Source: Oscillospiraceae bacterium (lineage in GTDB: Bacteria; Bacillota_A; Clostridia; Oscillospirales; Ruminococcaceae). From it: a stretch of 8,431 nt of DNA. The notes under the pieces are model-generated. The model did no database searches. It had not been told where the DNA came from and saw only the letters and a list, made by a program, of their open reading frames with translations. Positions 1 through 6,938 of this stretch are shown here, piece by piece. The stretch is taken from assembly GCA_017440445.1 (NCBI GenBank), contig JAFSHE010000373.1, positions 1-8,431 of the forward strand. The letters run 5' to 3'. The translations under genes were made by a program, and so were the position numbers. Numbering within the stretch: the first letter of the stretch is position 1; each line of letters starts with the position of its first letter.

Positions 1-1394
1 AGTTCTTCCAGCTTTTCGAGACGCTTGATGTAATTTTCAATGTTTTCACGGCGGGCACCGGGACGAGCAGCAGAAATTGTATCTGCGGCCTGTACGATGC
101 AGGCAACGATGGTTTTAGCTTCCACGTCGCCGTGGTGAGCTTCGATAGCGTGGATGACCTCGTTGCTCTCCTTGTACTTCTTGCAGACATCAACACCGAT
201 CTGAACGTGGGAGCCTTCGATCTCGTGGTCAAGAGCCTTACCGATATCGTGGAGCAGACCAGCACGTCTTGCGAGTGCGGGATCAACACCAAGCTCACTT
301 GCCATGATACCTGCCAGATGCGCAACCTCAATAGAGTGGTTAAGAACGTTCTGACGGTAGGATGTTCTGTACTTCAGACGGCCGATAAGACGTACCAGCT
401 CGTGGTTAAGACCGTTTACATTGGTCTCCATAACAGCACGCTCGCCCTCCTGCTTGATGCGGAGCTCAACCTCTCTGCGTGCCTTGTCAACAGTTTCCTC
501 GATGCGTGCGGGGTGGATACGACCATCCTGAATAAGGCGCTCAAGAGCTATTCTTGCGATCTCACGTCTTACGTGGTCAAAGCTTGAAAGCGTGATAGCC
601 TCGGGTGTGTCGTCGATAATAAGGTCAACGCCTGTAAGCGTTTCGAGCGCACGGATGTTACGACCCTCACGGCCGATGATGCGGCCCTTCATCTCGTCAT
701 TGGGGATAGCCACTACCGAAACAGCAGTCTCGGAAACGGTATCCGCAGCAAGTCTTGCAATAGCAAGAGAGATGTACTGGCGTGCCTTTTCGTCGGACTC
801 GTCCTTTATCTTCTGGTCGTAGGCTGCGATCTTGACAGCCTTCTCGTGGCTGAGCTCGCTGTCGAGCATCATCAGCAGGTGATCCTTGGCCTGCTCGGTG
901 GTGAAGCCCGAAATACGCTCGAGAATATCCATCTGGCTGGACTTTAACTGCTCAGCCTCTGCGATCTTCTCGTCAGCCTTCTTGTGCTTAGCCTGGAGCT
1001 GCTCCTCGAGCTTCTCCATCTTGTCTGTTTTCTTGTCGAGGTTCTCCTCTTTCTGCTGCAGTCTGCGCTCAGAGCGGGAAAGCTCGCTTCTGCGCTCCTT
1101 CAGCTCGCGCTCAGTATCGTTCTTGAGGTGCTGGATCTCTTTCTCAGCGTTGGTGCGGAGCTTGTAGATCTCATCCTTAGCCTCAACGAGCGCTGTTTTC
1201 TTCCTGGTTTCAGCCTTTTCATTGGCTTCGCTGATGATACGTGCAGCTTCCTTTTCGGCGGACTCAAACTGAGCCTCAGCGGTCTTTATACGATGCTTCA
1301 CGCCAAGCTTGAAGCAGACAAAGCCGCAGATAATCGCACCAACAAGGAATGCCGCAAGACCGATAAATACACAGGTCAATGCGTCGATCATCAT
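1..1394 (-). CDS. rny: Ribonuclease Y, C-terminus cut off by window edge
   Basis: RNase Y is the membrane-anchored endoribonuclease that starts bulk mRNA decay in many Firmicutes. I translated 464 codons without an interruption. The order is the classic one: a single N-terminal membrane segment (about residues 5-28), a long highly charged coiled coil (about 30-190), a KH RNA-binding domain with [10 protein letters not shown] beginning at G237, and an HD phosphohydrolase domain with NHS at H353, the metal-binding HD pair at H382-D383 in LLHDIGKA, and a downstream AHHGD. The family is usually about 520 aa, so roughly the last 60-75 residues lie outside the window. Two adjacent ATGs could start it, at 1394 and 1391. 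The AAAGGAGGG site at 1402-1410 sits 7 nt from the first and 10 nt from the second, so I chose 1394 without being sure. The gene is divergent from pyrE and appears to be transcribed alone. Confidence 0.97.
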   Translation of the reverse strand, partial: MMIDALTCVFIGLAAFLVGAIICGFVCFKLGVKHRIKTAEAQFESAEKEAARIISEANEKAETRKKTALVEAKDEIYKLRTNAEKEIQHLKNDTERELKERRSELSRSERRLQQKEENLDKKTDKMEKLEEQLQAKHKKADEKIAEAEQLKSSQMDILERISGFTTEQAKDHLLMMLDSELSHEKAVKIAAYDQKIKDESDEKARQYISLAIARLAADTVSETAVSVVAIPNDEMKGRIIGREGRNIRALETLTGVDLIIDDTPEAITLSSFDHVRREIARIALERLIQDGRIHPARIEETVDKARREVELRIKQEGERAVMETNVNGLNHELVRLIGRLKYRTSYRQNVLNHSIEVAHLAGIMASELGVDPALARRAGLLHDIGKALDHEIEGSHVQIGVDVCKKYKESNEVIHAIEAHHGDVEAKTIVACIVQAADTISAARPGARRENIENYIKRLEKLEE

Positions 1395-1432
1395 TATATT
1401 TCCCTCCTTTTTGTGATCGGCGGGACAAATAT

Positions 1433-1461
1433 AAGATATCAGAAAAAATTACATAGGTCAA
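1433..1461 (-). promoter_or_regulatory. Candidate proximal rny promoter
   Basis: TTGACC (1461-1456), a 17-bp spacer and TATCTT (1438-1433) on the minus strand. The -10 box is poor. A start near 1426 would give a short leader of about 32 nt that skips the upstream hairpins, so choice between promoters could decide whether the hairpins are transcribed. Confidence 0.3.
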
Positions 1462-1471
1462 TACACCTAAA

Positions 1472-1537
1472 CGCCGGAACTTTACCCCTCCCCGGCGATA
1501 TCACGGACAGGCGCAGAATATTATGTACAAATGCGCC
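1472..1537 (-). other. Two GC-rich inverted repeats in the rny leader
   Basis: Within an otherwise AT-rich region there are two short perfect inverted repeats. GGCGCA (1510-1515) pairs with TGCGCC (1532-1537) around a 16-nt loop. CGCCGG (1472-1477) pairs with CCGGCG (1492-1497) around a 14-nt loop. In the rny transcript they would form consecutive hairpins about 80-140 nt before the start codon. Neither is followed by a proper U-run, so they are not convincing terminators. A role in RNA stability or control of rny is only a possibility. Confidence 0.45.
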
Positions 1538-1614
1538 GTAGAACTCACAGATATTTAAGTATATGACATTAATGGCTGTTCTCTGTTATCAAATATGCAC
1601 CGCCATAACGTCGA

Positions 1615-1643
1615 TATATAAAAAAATTAGATATAAACGTCAA
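1615..1643 (-). promoter_or_regulatory. Candidate middle rny promoter
   Basis: TTGACG (1643-1638), a 17-bp spacer and TATATA (1620-1615) on the minus strand. A start near 1608 would give a leader of about 215 nt that still includes both GC-rich hairpins. It is weaker than the distal candidate, and AT-rich DNA produces such matches by chance. Confidence 0.4.
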
Positions 1644-1687
1644 GCTTTTTTCAGATGCCAAAACGCACCCGTCAAATAGCCTATTTT

Positions 1688-1716
1688 ATTTTACTACATA
1701 ATAACGAAAATGTCAA
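1688..1716 (-). promoter_or_regulatory. Candidate distal rny promoter
   Basis: On the minus strand, TTGACA (1716-1711), a 17-bp spacer and TAAAAT (1693-1688) form a near-consensus sigma-A promoter. Transcription would start near 1681 and give rny an untranslated leader of about 285 nt, long for a housekeeping gene. The elements are seen; their use is inferred. Confidence 0.6.
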
Positions 1717-1882
1717 GCGAAAAACCCTGATTTTTATACTAAAATGCACATATTTTTTTATGTAATCCGTGTCATTTTTTCACAAACGCATAAAAATGCA
1801 GCGAAAACGACGTAAAAAGTCTTTCACGACCGAGAAATATAACCCGCCGATTATGAAAAATGCCGATTTTTATATTATCCCC
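1717..1882. other. AT-rich intergenic stretch, nothing recognised
   Basis: This is the middle of the 558-bp gap between rny and pyrE, beyond the distal rny promoter and before the pyrE promoter. It is rich in A and T runs. I see no credible ORF with a ribosome binding site, no tRNA, no terminator and no riboswitch consensus. Confidence 0.5.
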
Positions 1883-1911
1883 TTGAAATCAGAATAGCGG
1901 TGTGATATAAT
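1883..1911 (+). promoter_or_regulatory. pyrE promoter
   Basis: TTGAAA (1883-1888), a 17-bp spacer and a perfect TATAAT (1906-1911) preceded by TG one base upstream, which gives an extended -10. Transcription should start near 1918, leaving a leader of about 35 nt before pyrE. That is too short for a PyrR-type attenuator or another riboswitch, so any pyrimidine control at this site would have to act at initiation. Confidence 0.8.
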
Positions 1912-1952
1912 TAAAGTAGATAAGAATATCTATATATAAGGAGACGATACAA

Positions 1953-2609
1953 ATGACCTACAAAGAAAGTTTTATCAAGTTCATGGTTGACAGCGGAGTG
2001 CTGAAATTCGGTGAGTTCACCCTCAAGAGCGGCAGACTTGCTCCCTACTTCATCAACTGCGGCAACTACAAGACTGGTGCACAGCTTGCAAAGCTCGGCG
2101 AATTCTACGCTGAGTGCATCAAGGACAACGGACTTACACCCGAAACTCTTTTCGGTCCTGCATATAAGGGAATCCCGCTTTCCGTTGCAGCCTGCACAGC
2201 ACTGTACAACAAGTTCGGTATGGATGTAAACTACTGCTTCGACCGTAAGGAAGTAAAGGACCACGGCGAGGGCGGCATGTTCGTAGGAAAGAACCTCGAG
2301 AACGGCGAGAAGGTAGTTATCATTGAGGACGTTATGACCTCCGGCAAGGCGCTGAGAGAGGTACTCCCCAAGCTGACAGGCGCAGCTGATATCGATCTCC
2401 AGGGCATGGTAATCACAGTTGACCGCATGGAAAAGGGTCTTACCTCTGACAAATCCGCTGTACAGGAGGTTTACGAGGAGTTCGGCGTAAAGGTATACTC
2501 CATCGTTACCATCAACGACATTATCGACGCTCTTGAAAAGGGTGTTATCCCCGGCGCAGAGTACGTTGACAAGATGAAGGAATACAGAAAGACCTACGGC
2601 GTAGGCTGA
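1953..2609 (+). CDS. pyrE: Orotate phosphoribosyltransferase
   Basis: Cytoplasmic enzyme of de novo pyrimidine synthesis: orotate plus PRPP gives orotidine 5'-monophosphate and pyrophosphate. The 218-aa length fits the family (about 210-220 aa). Visible landmarks are the N-terminal substrate segment with K25-S-G-R28 and YFINCG at 32-37, the AYKGIPL segment at 70-76, the mobile catalytic loop RKEVKDHGEGG at 98-108, and the PRPP-binding motif VVIIEDVMTSGKA at 121-133 with its acidic pair E125-D126. The ATG is preceded by AAGGAGA at 1938-1944 with 8-nt spacing. No other pyr genes are nearby, so it stands apart from the rest of the pathway. No terminator follows it, and it probably shares a transcript with the FliD-like gene downstream. 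Confidence 0.96.
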   Translation: MTYKESFIKFMVDSGVLKFGEFTLKSGRLAPYFINCGNYKTGAQLAKLGEFYAECIKDNGLTPETLFGPAYKGIPLSVAACTALYNKFGMDVNYCFDRKEVKDHGEGGMFVGKNLENGEKVVIIEDVMTSGKALREVLPKLTGAADIDLQGMVITVDRMEKGLTSDKSAVQEVYEEFGVKVYSIVTINDIIDALEKGVIPGAEYVDKMKEYRKTYGVG

Positions 2610-2631
2610 TATTCCACAGATATAAAAGCTA

Positions 2632-2645
2632 TCCGCATGAGCGGA
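2632..2645 (+). other. Small intercistronic hairpin
   Basis: TCCGC, loop ATGA, GCGGA: a 5-bp perfect hairpin in the 70-bp gap between pyrE and the next gene. No U-run follows, so it is not a terminator. It could mark the 3' end of a processed pyrE message or protect it, but this is a guess. Confidence 0.4.
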
Positions 2646-2679
2646 GAAATATAACAGATCTAAAAAGGAGGTGTAAATT

Positions 2680-3405
2680 ATGTCAACCATAGGTAATATG
2701 GCGATGCAGCAGTACAGGGCAGCAGTGTTCACAACAAAGTACAACTATGCGATGAACAATGCGTACAACAAGCAGAACAAGTATGACATCACCAAGACCG
2801 CCGCTGATTACGACAAGTTCTGGGAAAACATCACCAAGGACAAGGATGCGTATATACAGGAGCAGTATGAAAAGCTGTACAACTCCGTTTTCGGCATCAA
2901 GGACGAGGAAGCGGCCGACAAGACCGTGACCTTAAAGCAGGCGTCAAACGATGTTATGAGCTCTGCGGAAGCGATATCAGGCTTTGCAAAGGGTCTGAAA
3001 TTCGGCGGCGAGTACGACACAGAAACCGCACAGAAGTACATCGAGGATTTCGTGAGCGACTACAACACCTTTATCGATAAGCTGGGCGACGCTGAGGACC
3101 AGCAGGTACTCCAGAAGGGCGTTATCATGGTAAACACCGCAAAGGTGTACTCAGGCTCTCTCGGCAGAGTTGGTATCGATGTAGGCAGCGATAACAAGCT
3201 TACCTTCAACAAGGACTACATGTCCGAGATATCTGCCACCGACCTGCGTCTTACATTCGGTGATATGGGCTTCTCCGAAAAGACAGCCCAGAAGGCAGAG
3301 CAGATAAACCGACTTGCAGGAAGTTCGGGCTTCTTCAGCTACACAGCTGCAAGCACCCAGAATTATTCCTACAACATCGGCGCACTGTTCAGTACCTATG
3401 CATAA
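2680..3405 (+). CDS. FliD C-terminal-like protein of unknown function
   Basis: A 241-aa protein that I cannot name. It starts at ATG behind a near-perfect AAGGAGGTG (2665-2673), which suggests high translation. It has no signal peptide, no membrane segment and no cysteine, and is rich in tyrosine (18) and lysine. Residues about 85-215 follow the order of the flagellar cap protein FliD C-terminal domain: a helical stretch with a YNTFIDKLGD-like segment (128-137), a block around GRVGIDVGSDNKLTFN (162-177) that recalls 'LGI..d.dGkL.ld', then DLRLTFGDMGFSEK and a helix ending in INRLAG (209-214). The first 80 residues are mostly polar and helical. True FliD proteins are usually well over 400 aa, so this is a short relative or a convergent pattern. 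No flagellar genes are in the window. It lies 70 bp after pyrE with no promoter I can see between them, and a strong terminator follows. Confidence 0.8.
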   Translation: MSTIGNMAMQQYRAAVFTTKYNYAMNNAYNKQNKYDITKTAADYDKFWENITKDKDAYIQEQYEKLYNSVFGIKDEEAADKTVTLKQASNDVMSSAEAISGFAKGLKFGGEYDTETAQKYIEDFVSDYNTFIDKLGDAEDQQVLQKGVIMVNTAKVYSGSLGRVGIDVGSDNKLTFNKDYMSEISATDLRLTFGDMGFSEKTAQKAEQINRLAGSSGFFSYTAASTQNYSYNIGALFSTYA

Positions 3406-3413
3406 GCATCACG

Positions 3414-3445
3414 AGAGCCGTCCCATTAAGGGACGGCTCTTTTTT
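3414..3445 (+). terminator. Rho-independent terminator of the pyrE unit
   Basis: Perfect 11-bp stem AGAGCCGTCCC / GGGACGGCTCT (3414-3424 and 3430-3440), a 5-nt loop ATTAA, then a T-run to 3445. It lies 9 nt after the stop codon of the FliD-like gene and closes the pyrE transcript. Confidence 0.95.
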
Positions 3446-3490
3446 GTATATATCCGCAAAGATATTACAAATTGTATAATCAATTCTTCG

Positions 3491-3528
3491 ATATAACAAA
3501 ACGACCCGAGAGGATATCCTCTCGGGTC
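3491..3528 (-). terminator. Rho-independent terminator of secDF
   Basis: Perfect 26-nt palindrome at 3503-3528 (GACCCGAGAGGAT and its complement). Read on the minus strand it is followed by GTTTTGTTAT. It lies 22 nt beyond the secDF stop codon. The U-run is interrupted, but the stem is very strong; without a T-run on the plus side it should work mainly for secDF. With the terminator at 3414-3445 it insulates the two converging units. Confidence 0.88.
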
Positions 3529-3550
3529 TGTTGCTTATTGAGCAACTGAA

Positions 3551-5902
3551 TTAAGCATTCTTCTTGTTCTTGCGATCCTTCCACCAGATCCACAGAGGAC
3601 CAGCCAGGCATACGGAGGAATAGAAGCCCACCAGCATACCGATAGCAAGAGGCAGAGAGAAGGAGATGATAGAAGTTACGCCCATCAGTGTACATACAAC
3701 CGAAATAGCGATCATAGCGGTTACTGTTGTAGCAGTAGTGATGATCGAACGCGTCATTGTCTGGTTGATACTGAGATTTACCAGCTCACGGTCAGACATC
3801 TTAGCGCCGTGCTTAGCACGGTTTTCACGCAGACGGTCGTAGATGATGATAGTGTTGTTGATGGAGTAACCCAGCAGTGTCAGGATAACTGCCATGAAGT
3901 TTGAGTCAAGTGCCATTCCGCCGAATACATACACTGCGTAAGTGATGATAACGTCATGCAGCAGACAGCAGATAGCTATAACACCTGCGGACCAACCACC
4001 GATCTTCTGGAATCTGAAAGCGATGTACAGTACCAGCAGAACGAACGCTACAACCACTGCGATAAGACAGCTTACAAAGAATGCAGAACCTGAGGATGCG
4101 CTTACGTTTGTAGTATCGATGTTTATTACCTCGTTAGCGGTATAGGTGCTTTCAAGTGTATCGGTAACGGATACCAGCATCTCGTCGTTCATCTTCTCGT
4201 CAGCTGCGAAGGATACTACCAGTGTGTTAAGGTCGCCTGTAAAGCTTGTACCTGTTGTAACCTTTGCATTGGGTGTACCGAGAGCCTCAACGGTCTTTTC
4301 TACGTCAGCAGTTGAGATTTCTCCTGTGTAGCTGTATGTCAGCATGGTACCGCCCTTGAAACGGATATCCACCTGAGGAACCAGTATGAAGCTGAAAATA
4401 GCAGTAAGTGCAATAACAGCTGTGGAAGCAATAACGAATATCTTTGTCTTGCTTACAAAGTCAATATTTGTCTTTGTTGCTACTTCAATAGTCTTAACTG
4501 TATCCTTGCCCTCCTCAGCAGTTGCAACGGCAGCAGCGCCCTTGTTTCCGCCATACAGCCAGGGCTTTCTGAATACTCTGAACCTGGAGAGGGATGTTGT
4601 CATAAGTCTTGTTGCCCAGCAAGCCATGACGAAGTTCATCACAACACCTGCAAGCAGGGTAAAGCCGAAGGAGTAGATAGTACCCTCAGTGGAAGCGCCG
4701 AACCATGTTCCGAACACTGCCATAAGGATAACAGCCACGATGATAACCGTCAGGTTACTGTCGAGGATAGCAGTAAATCCACGCTGGAAGCCGTTCTTGA
4801 TGGCGCCGTCGATGGTCCTGCCTGCCTTAAGCTCCTCCTTGATTCTCTCAGCGGAGATAACATTTGCGTCAACACCCATACCGATAGAGAGGATGATACC
4901 TGCGATACCGGGCAGAGTGAGAGAGGAAGCGTCATTGAATGCAAAGAAGCCTGTGATAGCTGCAAACATACCTGCGACCTGACCTGCAAGCGCAATTACT
5001 GCAACAAAGCCGGGCAGACGGTAGTAAGCTATCATGAAAACAGCGATAAGTGCGAATGCGATAACACCCGCAAGAGCCATAGCGTCACGTGCGCCCATAC
5101 CGAGTATGGGGGAGATAGTTGACAAATTCTCCACCTCCAGCTTGAAGGGGAGGGAGCCGCCGTTTATCTTGTCGGAAAGTGCCTGTGCAGGCTCGTGGTC
5201 AACATACTCGTTGGAGGTGATGCTCACCTTTCCGCCTGTTATCTTGTCCTGTACAGTGGGAGCAGAGATGCATATTTCGTCCATCCAGATGGAGATCTGG
5301 TCGCCAACAAGTCTGCCTGTTGCCTCTGCGAATGCGTCTGCACCTGCGGAATTAAGCTCCAGAGCTACCTCGTACTTGGAGGTCTCGCTGTTATAAACAA
5401 CGTATGCCTTGTTTACCTCTGTACCCTGGATGATTATTTTCTCGCTCTGTCCTGTGGGGAGACCATCATCATCCACCTCATAGCCCTCACGGAAGGTAAG
5501 GAGGGCGGTCTCGCCGATCTCCTTTACAGCCTGCTCAGGATCGAAGCTGGTATCGTCAGCCTGCCAGGGGAACTGTACGATAATGGTCTGAGAGGTGCCG
5601 TCGATATACACCTCGTAGTCGTTGATGTTCTTGTCAACAAGACGGGTCTCAATAATGGATTTCGCCGCATTAAGGTCGTCCTGTGTGATCTCATGCTGGG
5701 CTGCGTAATCCTCGGGAACGCCGAATGTTACGTTTACGCCTCCACGGATATCGATTCCCCATCTGATATCGTCAATACCCCATACATAGTGAGTTTCTGT
5801 GTCGCCGTAACGGGTACTTACACCCATTGTAGACAGCACCGCAAAAGCCACGATGAGGAGCAGAACGATGAAAAAGACAGGTCTGGTAATTCTGCTTTTC
5901 AA
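3551..5902 (-). CDS. secDF: Fused protein translocase subunit SecD-SecF
   Basis: Membrane subunit of the Sec export pathway that uses the proton motive force to pull secreted proteins through SecYEG. At 783 aa it is a SecD-SecF fusion with the expected 12 membrane segments. SecD half: first membrane segment (about 8-28), the GIDIRGG motif (49-55), the extracytoplasmic P1 region ending in ICISAPTVQDKITGG (210-224), and the membrane motif GMGVDANVISAERIKEE (341-357) carrying the proton-relay acid D345. A linker spans about 450-482. SecF half: first membrane segment (about 486-508), DIRFKGGT (512-519), LLHD (647-650), LLGYSINNTIIIYDRLREN (676-694) and the SINQT..RSI..T motif (711-722). The start is TTG at 5902: an in-frame TGA lies 6 nt upstream, the next Met is residue 26 after the first membrane segment, and GGAG (5915-5912) is 9 nt away. 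It appears to be transcribed alone. Confidence 0.96.
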   Translation of the reverse strand: MKSRITRPVFFIVLLLIVAFAVLSTMGVSTRYGDTETHYVWGIDDIRWGIDIRGGVNVTFGVPEDYAAQHEITQDDLNAAKSIIETRLVDKNINDYEVYIDGTSQTIIVQFPWQADDTSFDPEQAVKEIGETALLTFREGYEVDDDGLPTGQSEKIIIQGTEVNKAYVVYNSETSKYEVALELNSAGADAFAEATGRLVGDQISIWMDEICISAPTVQDKITGGKVSITSNEYVDHEPAQALSDKINGGSLPFKLEVENLSTISPILGMGARDAMALAGVIAFALIAVFMIAYYRLPGFVAVIALAGQVAGMFAAITGFFAFNDASSLTLPGIAGIILSIGMGVDANVISAERIKEELKAGRTIDGAIKNGFQRGFTAILDSNLTVIIVAVILMAVFGTWFGASTEGTIYSFGFTLLAGVVMNFVMACWATRLMTTSLSRFRVFRKPWLYGGNKGAAAVATAEEGKDTVKTIEVATKTNIDFVSKTKIFVIASTAVIALTAIFSFILVPQVDIRFKGGTMLTYSYTGEISTADVEKTVEALGTPNAKVTTGTSFTGDLNTLVVSFAADEKMNDEMLVSVTDTLESTYTANEVINIDTTNVSASSGSAFFVSCLIAVVVAFVLLVLYIAFRFQKIGGWSAGVIAICCLLHDVIITYAVYVFGGMALDSNFMAVILTLLGYSINNTIIIYDRLRENRAKHGAKMSDRELVNLSINQTMTRSIITTATTVTAMIAISVVCTLMGVTSIISFSLPLAIGMLVGFYSSVCLAGPLWIWWKDRKNKKNA

Positions 5903-5949
5903 GTTTTTTCACTCCGTTTCAAAATTCTTGGCGGAAATACTACCGCCAT
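5899..5949 (-). other. Possible 16-codon leader ORF and hairpin before secDF
   Basis: In the secDF leader an ATG at 5949 opens a 16-codon frame (MAVVFPPRILKRSEKT) whose TGA stop (5901-5899) overlaps the TTG start of secDF as TTGA. The arms TGGCGG (5948-5943) and CCGCCA (5934-5929) form a 6-bp hairpin with an 8-nt loop, covering most of the ATG of that frame. There is no Shine-Dalgarno site for the small frame, so its translation is doubtful. The arrangement would suit translational coupling. The hairpin is seen; the peptide is conjecture. Confidence 0.3.
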
Positions 5950-5970
5950 TTTAGTCTATACCAATTATTT

Positions 5971-5999
5971 ATTATAATATATTCTTTGGAATTAGTCAA
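5971..5999 (-). promoter_or_regulatory. secDF promoter
   Basis: On the minus strand, TTGACT (5999-5994), a 17-bp spacer and a perfect TATAAT (5976-5971). Transcription would start near 5964 and give a leader of about 62 nt. This promoter, with the terminator just upstream at 6022-6060, shows that secDF is not part of an operon with the MORN gene. Confidence 0.85.
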
Positions 6000-6021
6000 T
6001 AGCCAACGCCCTCAAAAAAGT

Positions 6022-6060
6022 GAAAAATAAATAAAATCGCCCCCGCAAGGACGATTTTAT
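6022..6060 (-). terminator. Rho-independent terminator of the MORN-L7/L12 gene
   Basis: Read on the minus strand: a 12-bp stem of ATAAAATCGTCC with GGGCGATTTTAT (one G-U pair), a 6-nt loop, then TTATTTTT. It begins 4 nt after the stop codon. The AT-rich base of the stem is a little weak, but position and U-tract support the call. Confidence 0.88.
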
Positions 6061-6064
6061 GCAT

Positions 6065-6793
6065 TTATCGCACTTCAACCACACCGCCTGCTGCCTCAAG
6101 AACCTTTCTTATCTGCACAGCGGCTTCAAGGGTCACGCCTTTAACCACCCACTGCGGGAGATTTTCCACGATATCCTTTGCAAGCGCAAGCCCGTAGCCT
6201 GTTATCTCTCTTACGACCTTTATCATCTGCATTTTGTTTTCATACGGACAGGATACAAGCACCACCTCGCAGCCTTTGATATCCTTCAATTCGGGTCTGA
6301 CATAGCGTTCACGCACCCAGTTTCCGTCTTTGTCTTTCTTGGTAGTAAATCCGTCTATGCCAATGCTGTTCACATATATCCCACGGAACACGCTCCCGTC
6401 AGGATAATACAGTGCGCCCATGCCGTTCATCTTGTCGTTCAGCCAGTTGCCCTCGAATCGCCTGCCGTCCTTACAGGTAAGCGTTCCGTCGCCATCACGT
6501 TTTCCGTTCATGAAGTGACCATCGTACACATCTCCGCTCGGATAGGTGATCTTTCCCATTCCGCAGTAGAGATCATTGACGAAGCTGCCCACATAGTGTT
6601 CTCCCGAGGCAAAAAGGAACTCTCCGAAGCCGTGCCTCAGTCCGTTATGCCACTCGCCCTTATACATGTGTCCGCCCTGATAATACATGGTTCCCTTGCC
6701 CTCACGAACACCGTTTACAAGCTCACCCTCATAGCGATTGGTTTCTGACGGCTGCTTTTTCTTTCCGAAAAGCGATCTTATCCTGTCAAACAT
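6065..6793 (-). CDS. MORN-repeat protein with C-terminal ribosomal L7/L12 domain
   Basis: A 242-aa fusion I have no name for. After a basic N-terminus (about 1-18, FGKKK) come five MORN repeats of about 23 residues (starting near Y21, Y44, Y67, Y90 and F113, each of the form Y.G.(F/W)..(N)....G.G......G) and a partial sixth near F136. A charged linker (about 150-173) leads to residues 175-242, which match the L7/L12 stalk C-terminal domain from end to end (VVLV, NKMQMIKVVREITGYGLALAKDIVE, AGGVVEVR). With a constant offset, the factor-binding residues of E. coli L7/L12 are kept: K65, I69, K70, R73, G79, L80 and K84 correspond to K187, I191, K192, R195, G201, L202 and K206. The N-terminal dimerisation part of L7/L12 is absent. 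No signal peptide or clear membrane segment, so probably cytoplasmic. The start is ATG 6793 with AAAGGAG 8 nt upstream; a longer frame to 6859 would run across the promoter. MORN repeats commonly bind lipids or proteins. Function unknown. Confidence 0.93.
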   Translation of the reverse strand: MFDRIRSLFGKKKQPSETNRYEGELVNGVREGKGTMYYQGGHMYKGEWHNGLRHGFGEFLFASGEHYVGSFVNDLYCGMGKITYPSGDVYDGHFMNGKRDGDGTLTCKDGRRFEGNWLNDKMNGMGALYYPDGSVFRGIYVNSIGIDGFTTKKDKDGNWVRERYVRPELKDIKGCEVVLVSCPYENKMQMIKVVREITGYGLALAKDIVENLPQWVVKGVTLEAAVQIRKVLEAAGGVVEVR

Positions 6794-6830
6794 TGTATAT
6801 ACTCCTTTCTTTTTCTTACCAGCCGATATC

Positions 6831-6859
6831 ATTTTACCATCTTTATATCTGCCTGTCAA
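6831..6859 (-). promoter_or_regulatory. Promoter of the MORN-L7/L12 gene
   Basis: On the minus strand, a consensus TTGACA (6859-6854), a 17-bp spacer and TAAAAT (6836-6831). Transcription would start near 6824, about 30 nt before the ATG. The -35 box lies inside a 15-bp palindrome. Confidence 0.82.
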
Positions 6860-6866
6860 TGACAGG
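6852..6866. promoter_or_regulatory. Palindrome over the -35 box, candidate operator
   Basis: CCTGTCA-A-TGACAGG: perfect 7-bp arms around one base. It fully covers the -35 hexamer of the MORN-L7/L12 promoter, a classic position for a dimeric repressor. It could also be chance plus the self-complementary tendency of TTGACA. No regulator gene is in the window. Confidence 0.45.
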
Positions 6867-6938
6867 AAAACAGGGTCAAATATAGATAAAAAAACTCCTG
6901 TTTCAATGGGATTTTGGGCAGATTATACACAAATGAGT

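Noticed and set aside
132..1541. Several plus-strand frames between 132 and 1541
   Set aside because: All are opposite the continuous RNase Y reading frame, which has an intact membrane segment, coiled coil, KH and HD domains.
1918..1952. PyrR or pyrimidine attenuator before pyrE
   Set aside because: The predicted leader of about 35 nt has no hairpin and no space for an attenuator.
1911..2744. 277-codon minus-strand frame across pyrE
   Set aside because: It lies entirely opposite pyrE, starts inside the next gene, has no ribosome binding site and gives an odd Cys/Leu/Val-rich composition typical of antisense frames.
3471..3480. TTGTATAAT-like extended -10 on the plus strand in the convergent gap
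   Set aside because: There is no -35 element at the right distance and nothing downstream to transcribe except the antisense of secDF.
6059..6748. 229-codon plus-strand frame opposite the MORN-L7/L12 gene
   Set aside because: It is explained by the sense gene, which has clear repeats, a promoter and a terminator; the shadow starts at the terminator stem and has no ribosome binding site.
6794..6859. N-terminal extension of the MORN-L7/L12 protein to an ATG at 6859
   Set aside because: The extra 22 codons overlap the -35 and -10 boxes and have no ribosome binding site, while ATG 6793 has AAAGGAG at 8 nt.
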